DNA from: an uncultured Lachnospiraceae bacterium
GTDB taxonomy: Bacteria > Bacillota_A > Clostridia > Lachnospirales > Lachnospiraceae
Length of the DNA stretch: 6,727 bases
Assembly (NCBI GenBank): GCA_947175285.1
Contig: CAMWMM010000277.1
Coordinates: 1 to 6,727 of the forward strand
Direction: 5' to 3'
Shown here: in pieces, positions 1 to 5,286 of the stretch
How positions within the stretch are numbered: the stretch's first letter is position 1
Layout: each line of letters opens with the position of its first letter
The notes under the pieces: generated by a model
The model's input: the letters and a program-made list of their open reading frames with translations, nothing else
The model's database searches: none
Told to the model about the DNA's origin: nothing
Made by a program: the position numbers and the translations under genes

Positions 1-97
1 TGTAGCAGGCTGATTTTACCGGGGCAGAAACTGTCATGGTCTGCTGTCCTAAATCATTGACATTTACAAAATCAATCTTCTTTGACTTCCTAGCCAT
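1..97 (-). CDS. Serine recombinase, N-terminal fragment (runs off window)
   Basis: The first 32 residues of a protein that continues beyond position 1. It begins MARKSKKIDF and ends in SACY, the point where the YxRxS catalytic motif of resolvase-type serine recombinases would start, so the active site itself is outside the window. The ATG follows the stop of the upstream recombinase after a single base (TAG-C-ATG). Its ribosome binding site (AGGAAGGAGG) lies inside the last codons of that gene, so the two are almost certainly co-transcribed and translationally coupled. Two or three large serine recombinases in a row are typical of the integration module of Lachnospiraceae conjugative elements. 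The family call rests on context and on the position of the SACY residues; the catalytic domain was not seen. Confidence 0.7.
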   Translation of the reverse strand, partial: MARKSKKIDFVNVNDLGQQTMTVSAPVKSACY

Positions 98-98
98 G

Positions 99-1790
99 CT
101 ACACCGCCTCCTTCCTCTCAAACCGAACCCTGCCATGTTCATCACAGACAACCTCACAGCCTGCGTGCTGCAGATTATCAAGTATTTCCTTATAACAGTC
201 GCCAAAACTGAAAACTACTTCAATGCTGTTCTTGTCTATAACCCGTACCCTGTCAATCAGCTCCACAGCCACATTCCTTGTCAGCCTGTCGATGTTCTGA
301 TGCTCTGCAAAATAATCAAGCCATATGTATTTATCCGTATTTGAAGCAAGTATATCCTTGATTTCCTGCTTCATCTTCCTTACCGCATCTTCCGCACTGT
401 CACGTTTCTGTGTGTATGCCTCATGCAGCTCCATGTAATCCTCTTTGGACACGATACCGTCTTTCATATCCTCATAGAGCATATTGCGGAGTTCCTTGCA
501 GCGCTCAATCTCTGTTTCTTTCTGTCCGATACGCTTTTCCAGTTCCTTAATATCCAGTTCCTGAAAAGGGATTGTAGAAACCTTTTCCATAACCTGTTTC
601 AAGTCAAGAATGTTGCTGATCTGGACCTGTAAGAACTGCAAAACCGCTTCTTCCAGTTTATCCACCGGGATACGGTGGTTGCTGCACTCCTTAGTCTCCT
701 TGTTGCGGGAACACACATAATACTGATACTTCTTCCCTCCGGCATAGGCATTCTTCCTTACCATAGCCGCACCACAGTCGGCACAGACAATCAGCCCTGC
801 CAGCGGATATACTTCTGACTGCTTCGGGGAAATCCTTGTATCCATGCCAAGAAGCCGCTGCACAATGGAAAAATCCCTGTCTGAAATAATGGCTTCATGG
901 TTCTTTTCTATCCTTATCCAGTCCTTCTCCGGCTTCAACACTGTCTTTTTTACCTTATGGTTCGGTGTTGTCTGCCTGCCCTGAACCAGAGTACCGATAT
1001 AAAGCTCATTTTCCAAAATTCTTCTGACTGTTACAGAACTCCATACTGCCTTGTCATTGGTCTTAAAGCTGGTCTGGTAATTGCTGCCCATTGCGCTTTT
1101 ATATTCCATAGGGGAAAGCACACCCATGTCATTCAGCCTGTTTGCAATGGCATCCTGACTGAGTCCGTGCAGCTTCATTCTGAAAATGTCCCTGACAATC
1201 CCCGCCGCAATCGGATCAATCACCAAGCTGTTTCTGTCATTTTCATCTTTCTGATACCCTTAAGGGGCAAAGGACCCGATAAATTCCCCGTTTTTCCTTT
1301 TTACCTCCAAATGGCTCCGTATTTTCACGGAAATATCCCGGCAGTACGCATCGTTGATTAGGTTTTTAAAAGGGATAATGATTTCATCCGCCTGATCTTT
1401 CCCGTCCAGACTGTCATAGTTGTCATTGATAGCGATAAAGCGAACCCCCAGTGCGGGGAACAGCCGCTCAATGTACCTGCCGGAATCAATGTACTCACGC
1501 CCGAAACGTGAAAGGTCTTTTACGATGACACAATCCACAATACCCTTTTTAATGTCCTCAAGCATCAGCTTAAAAGCAGGACGCTCAAAATTAGAGCCTG
1601 TATAACCGTCGTCAACCCGTTCCGACACTACCTCAATATCTTCTTTGTCCTTCAGGAAATCATGGATAAGATTTTTCTGATTTGAAATGCTGTTGCTCTC
1701 TGCTTTCGCAGCATTGGAAACATCACCATCTTCCTTAGATAATCTAACGTAGATGGCTGCATGGTAGATTTTCTTAATCTTGTTACTCAT
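99..1790 (-). pseudogene. Large serine recombinase interrupted by one in-frame TAA
   Basis: The site-specific recombinase of a mobile element, which would excise and integrate DNA through a serine-DNA intermediate. ATG at 1790 is chosen because AGGAG sits 8 bases upstream; a GTG nine bases earlier is too close to it. Read through, the frame is 563 codons, the normal size for the family. Order: resolvase domain with YVRLS (catalytic Ser about residue 18) and KDLSRFGR (about 91-98); recombinase domain; zinc ribbon with cysteines near residues 336, 339, 360 and 369; long charged coiled-coil region about 380-490. Codon 177 (1260-1262) is TAA where the conserved PYGY motif needs tyrosine (SFAP-stop-GYQK). 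The frame is intact on both sides, so this is a point nonsense change, not a frameshift. The product would be only the 176-residue catalytic domain. A sequencing error or stop readthrough is possible; a recent pseudogene is likelier. Confidence 0.9.
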
Positions 1791-1843
1791 GTTTACCACT
1801 CCTTTTGATTTTCTAAGTCAGAAAACCCGAAAGGGAGTGCCTG

Positions 1844-1878
1844 TTTAGTCCCAAGTTAGAAATAATGAAATTTAGTCC
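1844..1878. repeat. TTTAGTCC direct repeats in recombinase leader
   Basis: Two exact copies of TTTAGTCC (1844-1851 and 1871-1878) lie 27 bases apart, in the stretch immediately downstream of the predicted transcription start. A GTTAG (1855-1859) / CTAAC (1878-1882) inverted pair overlaps them. The position suits an operator for a repressor or for the recombinase itself. The repeats are short, so function is a guess. Confidence 0.35.
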
Positions 1879-1885
1879 TAACGCT

Positions 1886-1914
1886 ATTCTAGCACACCCT
1901 GCGGATTATTTCCA
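1886..1914 (-). promoter_or_regulatory. Extended -10 promoter for the recombinase genes
   Basis: On the minus strand a TGGAAA -35 (1909-1914) and TAGAAT -10 (1886-1891) are separated by exactly 17 bases, with TG one base before the -10 (TGCTAGAAT). Transcription would start near 1879, leaving a leader of about 90 bases before the ATG at 1790. This suggests the recombinases can be transcribed independently of the small genes upstream. It was identified by consensus match only. Confidence 0.55.
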
Positions 1915-1932
1915 CCAGATTCTGAAAAATTT

Positions 1933-2178
1933 TTAAACGGATAAGAGCATATTTTCAAATGCTTCATTAAATGATATACCACCTGTAAACCGTACCTTGA
2001 CTTTCATGCCACCTACACGCACCAGATAGGGATTGCCGACTTTTTTAAGGTACTGCTTCTTTCGTTCCTCCAACGGCAGCTCCCGGTTAATCTGAATCCC
2101 GCTTATATCAGTCAGTTCTTCCAGCTTCACATCCGCAAAATCGGTATCAAGCATTTTTCTGTATTCTTCTGCCGTCAT
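1933..2178 (-). CDS. DUF6870-type small mobile-element protein
   Basis: An 81-residue protein starting MTAEEYRKMLDTDF, chosen over a longer upstream frame because GGGAGG lies 6-7 bases before this ATG and because the family starts this way. The layout (MTAEEYRKM, then DIxxIxIN, then LPLEERKKQYLKKVGNPY, then a beta-rich KVKVRF tail and a hydrophobic C-terminus) matches my recollection of DUF6870, a family of short proteins of unknown function common in conjugative elements of gut Clostridia. There is no signal peptide, membrane segment or catalytic motif. It lies between a conserved hypothetical gene and the recombinase promoter. The gap upstream holds a twin-hairpin element, with only 17 bases between the hairpin T-run and the start codon. 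The family name comes from pattern memory, not from a search. Confidence 0.72.
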   Translation of the reverse strand: MTAEEYRKMLDTDFADVKLEELTDISGIQINRELPLEERKKQYLKKVGNPYLVRVGGMKVKVRFTGGISFNEAFENMLLSV

Positions 2179-2194
2179 TCTGTTACCTCCCAAT

Positions 2195-2248
2195 AAAAAA
2201 CGCTGCCGGATATTTGGGCAGCTATGTATGCCGGATTGCAGATCCGGC
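2195..2248 (-). repeat. Twin-hairpin intergenic element, copy A
   Basis: On the minus strand this reads: GCCGGA/TCCGGC stem (2230-2235 with 2243-2248, 7-base loop), a linker ACATAGC-like stretch, a GCTGCC/GGCAGC stem (2202-2207 with 2217-2222, 9-base loop), then a run of six T (2200-2195). The second hairpin plus T-run has the form of an intrinsic terminator after the gene at 2271-2669. It lies only 17 bases before the next start codon, leaving no room for a promoter. Copy B at 2702-2759 has the same order, stem cores and linker. Confidence 0.7.
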
Positions 2249-2270
2249 TTAGAAAGGTTTTCCTGCTCTC

Positions 2271-2669
2271 CTACCATTTGCTTGCTTCAAGCCTCTTTTG
2301 AAAATTCCTGTATATCTCTTTGTCTACCCACTTTGCATAATCCTTGATGTCAATCAGTCCATCCAAGTCATAGATTCTGGAACGCATGAAGTGTTCCACC
2401 TTTTCAGGAGTGTACTCCCCCTGTTCTGTCAGCTTCGCAGTCAGTTTTTCCCTGATCTCCTCCTGTATGGCTTGCGGCATTGCCGATATATAGTAGGGCG
2501 GCTGATATGGCACACCACTATGCATTACCGCATCTTCATATTGATAGCTTTTTTCAAAGTTGAGCAGAAATTTCCGTATCTGAACACTGGCTTTTCCCTT
2601 GTTTTCCTCACTGACCAATTCCGTCAGTCCGTCAAAGAACTGAATCAGTTCCAATTTTGTAAAGCCCAT
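2271..2669 (-). CDS. Conserved-looking hypothetical protein of a mobile element
   Basis: A 132-residue protein I do not recognise by name. AAGGAG lies 9 bases before the ATG, so the start is well supported. The sequence is soluble and charged, and mostly helical in character: an N-terminal FTKLELIQFFDGLTELV segment, a central proline/tyrosine patch (GVPYQPPYY), then charged helices (EEIREKLTAKLTEQG) and a C-terminal DLDGLIDIKDYAKWVDKEIY segment. There is no signal peptide, transmembrane helix or recognisable catalytic motif. It lies between the broken mazF gene and the DUF6870-type gene, with a twin-hairpin element on each side, and belongs to the small accessory cluster that precedes the recombinases. 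Codon use resembles the neighbouring mobile-element genes. It is probably a real gene; function unknown. Confidence 0.75.
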   Translation of the reverse strand: MGFTKLELIQFFDGLTELVSEENKGKASVQIRKFLLNFEKSYQYEDAVMHSGVPYQPPYYISAMPQAIQEEIREKLTAKLTEQGEYTPEKVEHFMRSRIYDLDGLIDIKDYAKWVDKEIYRNFQKRLEASKW

Positions 2670-2701
2670 CTTTACATACTCCTTTATCCTTAATATACAT
2701 G

Positions 2702-2759
2702 AAAAATGCTGCCTGCATGAAACACGCAGCTATGTAAAAAGCCGGACACCCGCCCGGCT
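2702..2759 (-). repeat. Twin-hairpin intergenic element, copy B
   Basis: On the minus strand this reads: AGCCGG/CCGGCT stem (2740-2745 with 2754-2759, 8-base loop), linker with TACATAGC, a GCTGC/GCAGC stem (2708-2712 with 2726-2730), then a T-run (2706-2702). It shares its layout, stem cores and the GCAGCTATGTA junction with copy A. It follows the mazF remnant and precedes the ribosome binding site of the gene at 2669 by about 25 bases. It could be a terminator, an attenuator or an RNA processing site. Confidence 0.7.
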
Positions 2760-2787
2760 CCAAAAGATATGATGTTATGTCCTTTCC

Positions 2788-3153
2788 TTAATTGTATCTG
2801 TCAAACACACCGACCTGCACCTGTACGCCCTCTGTAATCCTGTCGAGCGTTTCTTCATCAACCTTTCCCATGTGTTCTATGATACGGTCAAAGTTCAGTG
2901 CTGTTACCTATTCGCATAATGCGACACTGTGCTGGTCCAGCCCTTCCGTCTTATATGACGATATGAATACATGGGTTGGCAGGCTTCGTTTCTTGTATAT
3001 CTTAGTTGACAGCGGAACTACTGTAATGACTGTGCTGTGCTTGTTTGCCCTGTTGTTACTGACTACCACCACCGGGCGCATACCGCCCTGCATACTTCCC
3101 TGATACTGTACGCCCAAGTCCGCATACAGTATATCGCCTCTCTGTATCTTCAT
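2788..3153 (-). pseudogene. mazF: MazF/PemK-type endoribonuclease toxin, broken by an amber codon
   Basis: Members of this family cleave single-stranded mRNA. The N-terminal half is typical: MKIQRGDILYADLG, then GSMQGGMRPVVVVSNN (about residues 19-34), then VITVVPLST (about 42-50) and LPTHVFI (about 58-64). After HSVALCE the frame meets TAG (2908-2910), where the family has glutamine in a CEQVTALNFDRI-like segment. CAG to TAG is one transition. Beyond it the frame stays open for 39 codons with a plausible MazF C-terminus, so the full gene would be 121 codons, a normal length. The ATG at 3153 overlaps the stop of the preceding gene (TGATG), and GGAGG lies about 12 bases upstream inside that gene, so translation is coupled. 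No recognisable antitoxin gene is adjacent. The truncated product lacks the end of the fold and is probably inactive. Confidence 0.85.
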
Positions 3154-3581
3154 CAGCAGCTCTTGCCTCCGCCCCATATCGGTCTTTCCTTATCGGCAGG
3201 ACACGTTGTTGTATCGTATATATGGTACTGCATGGTGGAAAGCTCGAAGAAGCCGACGCCGATGTTGGCGGCATCATACATAAATTCTTCCAGATCAGAC
3301 TCGTCCGCTGTTATGTCAGCCATGTTCTCCACAACAACCGTATCATACTGCCCGGTAATCAACTGGGTAATCAGCATATTTACCGCATCACGGTCAATAT
3401 CCCTGTTCGGTCCCTTGTTGACGATTGTTTCATTCATTAACGCTATTCCTGCCATGCTGCACTTCTGTCGGTTCTCCTGAATGATCTGGCGGATATTGCT
3501 TTCTGACTTGTTGGAGTTCATAAACATGACTGCCGGATGCACAAGCAAGCCGACCTCAAAACTTTTCACATTACTGCACAT
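3153..3581 (-). CDS. Resolvase-like protein apparently lacking catalytic residues
   Basis: A 142-residue protein starting at ATG 3581, with AGGTGA 5-6 bases upstream; an earlier GTG at 3590 has poorer spacing. Its outline follows the serine-recombinase catalytic domain: VGLLVHPA (about 10-17) sits where YVRLS occurs, an IRQIIQENRQ helix where SISNQ occurs, NKGPNRDIDRDAVNMLI (about 55-71) where the DGYTGSNFERPAF segment occurs, and YDTVVVENMADIT (about 79-91) where DCVIVKDLSRFGR occurs, ending in GVGFFEL. By this alignment the nucleophilic serine is alanine, and the active-site arginines of YxRxS and DLSRxGR are absent. It is therefore likely a non-catalytic relative, perhaps regulatory or architectural. 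It is translationally coupled to the mazF remnant. The fold assignment comes from manual alignment against the recombinase in this window. Whether this protein still dimerises or binds DNA cannot be seen. Confidence 0.72.
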   Translation of the reverse strand: MCSNVKSFEVGLLVHPAVMFMNSNKSESNIRQIIQENRQKCSMAGIALMNETIVNKGPNRDIDRDAVNMLITQLITGQYDTVVVENMADITADESDLEEFMYDAANIGVGFFELSTMQYHIYDTTTCPADKERPIWGGGKSC

Positions 3582-3644
3582 GATAATCACCTATACTTTC
3601 TTCTATTTTCGTTGACTGAAACAAAAGAGAAGTTTTTGCCGGCA

Positions 3645-3717
3645 TTATCCTCTCATACAGGAAAGCCTTGTCTGCTGTTATCTGATAACTGCAAGGCTTG
3701 CCTGTATCAGAGGATAA
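3645..3717. repeat. Large imperfect palindrome (26-base arms)
   Basis: Arms 3645-3670 and 3692-3717 pair at 24 of 26 positions, with mismatches only at 3654/3708 and 3662/3700. The 21-base loop itself contains a GTTATC-T-GATAAC mini-palindrome (3677-3689). It lies about 64 bases upstream of the resolvase-like gene. The size and near-perfect pairing are far beyond chance. Candidates are an origin of transfer, a leader RNA structure or terminator, or a miniature hairpin mobile element. No relaxase gene is in the window to favour the first. Confidence 0.85.
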
Positions 3718-3718
3718 C

Positions 3719-3734
3719 GTGGCGTTTCCGCCAC
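3719..3734. repeat. Perfect 6-bp hairpin beside the large palindrome
   Basis: GTGGCG and CGCCAC pair perfectly around a 4-base loop (GAAA on the minus strand, a stable GNRA tetraloop). It starts one base after the large palindrome ends and immediately follows the stop of the small frame ending at 3736. There is no T-run, so it is not a classic terminator. Confidence 0.75.
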
Positions 3735-3735
3735 A

Positions 3736-4051
3736 TTACCCCTCTGTCCAATCTGAAAATATCAGATTATGCTCTCGCTGATCCCCGAAACGGGTAACAT
3801 ACACTGGGACGGCTTCATCCCACACTGCGCCTCCATCATGCCCAACCAGACGGAATCCACAGGGAGCCACTCCCGGAAAATGCTTTTCGCTGAAATTCCG
3901 GCGCTGTTTTATCTCATTATCTCTGACTGCCATGCCAGTAGGCACAATCCTCTGCTCTTAAAAACTTGCGTTTTTTACCTTCACAGGCAACAATGTTATC
4001 CATTGCAGGTACATCTTCGCACGAAATGGGATTCTGCCACCCCTTTATCAC
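3736..4051 (-). pseudogene. Decayed or frameshifted small reading frames, unknown function
   Basis: Two minus-strand frames overlap here and look protein-like in succession. The upstream frame (GTG 4051 or ATG 4003, to the TAA at 3917) includes MDNIVACEGKKRKFLRAEDC and ends AYWHGSQR. The downstream frame (GTG 3945 or ATG 3933, to the TAA at 3736) includes RDNEIKQRRNFSEKHFPG, then GHDGGAVWDEAVPVYV. They change over around 3917-3930, where SQR in one frame overlays VRD in the other. This is the pattern expected if one gene was broken by a small indel. None of the possible starts has a well-spaced ribosome binding site; only a partial AGAGGA lies 2-3 bases before the GTG at 3945. I recognise neither product. 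Base composition resembles the mobile element on the left and not the AT-rich DNA on the right. The alternative is two unrelated short genes, or none. Confidence 0.35.
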
Positions 4052-4220
4052 TACGCAAGCATAGACGGATAAAAAGGCGAAAATAAAATCAGGTGTATGC
4101 GTGTCCTATTGAATTGTTTTGGCTTTCTCAAGCCTGCAATTATCATAACTGAAAAGGAATGATTTTTAGAGTGCCCCTATCCCACTATTTTTAGCGGATA
4201 TATGCCACCTTGACTATCTA
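4052..4220. other. Gene-free seam between mobile element and AT-rich DNA
   Basis: I see no gene here. Composition changes to clearly AT-rich within this stretch. The only structure noted is a weak GGCTT-TCTC-AAGCC hairpin (4121-4134). It probably contains the junction between the element remnant and the neighbouring locus, but no terminal repeat or target duplication could be identified by eye. Confidence 0.45.
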
Positions 4221-4257
4221 AGAAATATAAAAACTTCGAGCCATACTGACTCGAAGT
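4221..4257 (-). terminator. Intrinsic terminator of the secreted-protein unit
   Basis: ACTTCGAG (4233-4240) pairs perfectly with CTCGAAGT (4250-4257) around a 9-base loop. On the minus strand it is followed by TTTTATATTT. It begins 7 bases after the stop codon of the 4264-4584 gene. A T-rich tail on the plus side means it may work in both directions. Confidence 0.85.
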
Positions 4258-4263
4258 CTTTTA

Positions 4264-4584
4264 TTATTCTTTGCAAAGCATTAAAGAATTTTCAAATATG
4301 ATATTACAATCCCTGAACTGAGTTTGCTCTTGATTCATTGTAAAAGAGCTAGTATCAACCTTTGCTTGTAAAGGAATATGATTGATTTTAAAAATCAAAA
4401 TTGTTCCTCTACTTTTTTGTAGCTTTTTACAAAAGTCTTGCTCTTCTACAGAGCGTGTCACCGCAAATGAAATCATTATTTTATTATTATCCAATAACCC
4501 AATTTGTGCTTCAAAAATATGTTGCTTATACTCAAACTCTATTGGATAAAAGATTGGCGGTTTTTCTTCTACAATGTAATACAT
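4264..4584 (-). CDS. Hypothetical 106-residue protein, second gene of secreted-protein unit
   Basis: I do not recognise this protein. It starts MYYIVEEKPPIFYPIEFEYK and has alternating hydrophobic stretches typical of beta structure (IFEAQIGLL, KIMISFAVT, GTILIFKINHIPLQAKV). There is no signal peptide, membrane helix or metal-binding motif; it contains cysteines but in no recognisable pattern. Its ATG comes 6 bases after the stop of the secreted-protein gene, with no ribosome binding site visible in front of it, so translation probably depends on ribosomes finishing the upstream gene. The strong terminator just downstream shows that the two genes form a complete unit. A cytoplasmic partner or regulator of the secreted protein is a reasonable guess from coupling alone. 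Composition is AT-rich, like its neighbour and unlike the mobile element. Confidence 0.7.
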   Translation of the reverse strand: MYYIVEEKPPIFYPIEFEYKQHIFEAQIGLLDNNKIMISFAVTRSVEEQDFCKKLQKSRGTILIFKINHIPLQAKVDTSSFTMNQEQTQFRDCNIIFENSLMLCKE

Positions 4585-4590
4585 GGCAAA

Positions 4591-5121
4591 TTAATTAACA
4601 TATAATGTAGAAGAAACATCTGGAGCTGTCAATGACACACCTTTTGCATCAATCATAGCGCCTGTCAAAGTAGCTTTGTTACTTCCCTTTTTTGTTGTTA
4701 CATCCATAATATTTCCCGATGCACTTCCATCAAATTCAACATCAACTATCGGATAATAACCGCCAGTGCTAACAGTAACATCTCCTGAAAAAACCATTAT
4801 ACCACCTGTATATGATGTTACACCCCAATAAATTTGTGATTTATTAACCCAGTAAATAGCGGCAGTACCAGCGTCCCCATATGCGGTTGAATACGGAATG
4901 GGATCTGTTTCTGGATCATAAACAACAGTTTCCCCATTTTCATTGATATAAAAATAAACAATGGACACTTCGCTGTTTGGATCAGGTTCAGGTGCATCTT
5001 CTGGCAACCACTCCGGAAGTTTGGAACTTGTGGGTTCAGCGGCAAATGCTGTAACACCCATTCCCATTACAAGCAACGCTGCAAGTGATAATGTGATTAT
5101 TCTCTTTATAAATTTACTCAT
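4591..5121 (-). CDS. Secreted protein of unknown function with Sec signal peptide
   Basis: A 176-residue protein with an AGGAGG ribosome binding site 5 bases before its ATG. Residues 1-28 are a textbook Sec signal peptide: positively charged KFIKR, a hydrophobic core (IITLSLAALLVMGMGVTAF) and an AFAA cleavage site, giving a mature protein of about 148 residues. There is no lipobox, LPXTG sorting signal or membrane anchor, so release to the outside or loose wall association is expected. The mature part opens with an acidic proline-rich segment (LPEWLPEDAPEPDPNSE). It then continues as a Gly/Ser/Thr/Tyr-rich, probably all-beta region (YFYINENGETVVYDPETDP; later GGYYPIVDVEFDGSASG). No cysteines and no known domain were seen. 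It is the first gene of a two-gene unit; a promoter and possible leader peptide lie upstream. Confidence 0.85.
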   Translation of the reverse strand: MSKFIKRIITLSLAALLVMGMGVTAFAAEPTSSKLPEWLPEDAPEPDPNSEVSIVYFYINENGETVVYDPETDPIPYSTAYGDAGTAAIYWVNKSQIYWGVTSYTGGIMVFSGDVTVSTGGYYPIVDVEFDGSASGNIMDVTTKKGSNKATLTGAMIDAKGVSLTAPDVSSTLYVN

Positions 5122-5175
5122 AAAAACCTCCTATATATTCTAATATAATTTACACTTGTTGCAAACAACTTATTA

Positions 5176-5202
5176 CTATGGATGAAAACTTGACTTTAAC
5201 AT
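5176..5202 (-). CDS. Possible 8-residue leader peptide
   Basis: ATG TTA AAG TCA AGT TTT CAT CCA TAG encodes MLKSSFHP. It is notable because a near-perfect ribosome binding site (GGAAGGAGG) sits 5 bases before the ATG, as strong as that of the gene it precedes. The mini-frame ends about 55 bases before the ATG of the secreted-protein gene and lies inside the transcript predicted from the promoter at 5259-5286. It could be a regulatory leader or a tiny functional peptide. A chance start behind a purine-rich stretch cannot be excluded. Confidence 0.35.
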   Translation of the reverse strand: MLKSSFHP

Positions 5203-5258
5203 AAAAATCCTCCTTCCATTCTTAAACTTAAAATAGTATAAAATGCTTCTCATAGATA

Positions 5259-5286
5259 AGTATAGCAAATATTTTTTTTCATACAA
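5259..5286 (-). promoter_or_regulatory. Promoter of the secreted-protein unit
   Basis: On the minus strand TTGTAT (5281-5286) and TATACT (5259-5264) are separated by 16 bases that include a run of eight A. TG one base before the -10 gives an extended -10 (TGCTATACT). Transcription would begin near 5252, giving a leader of about 130 bases before the ATG at 5121. A second, poorer candidate (TTGCAA, 16 bases, TAGAAT) lies so close to the ribosome binding site that it would leave almost no leader. Confidence 0.55.

Noticed and set aside
897..1361. Long open frame on the plus strand opposite the serine recombinase
   Set aside because: It spans the point of the recombinase stop but has no ribosome binding site and a composition expected of an antisense shadow; the minus strand carries clear family motifs.
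2298..2693. Open plus-strand frame covering the 2271-2669 gene
   Set aside because: It is antisense to a gene with a strong ribosome binding site, and its product is an unlikely mixture rich in F, H and Y.
1260..2910. Genetic-code reassignment to explain the in-frame stops
   Set aside because: The two stops differ (TAA for tyrosine, TAG for glutamine), and other genes here end normally with TAA, TAG and TGA.
3037..3480. Plus-strand frame opposite mazF and the resolvase-like gene
   Set aside because: It lies antisense to two recognisable, coupled genes, with no start signal.
3769..4086. Plus-strand frame of about 105 codons over the decayed region
   Set aside because: There is no ribosome binding site before its ATG, and the product lacks any coherent motif; the minus-strand frames look more protein-like.
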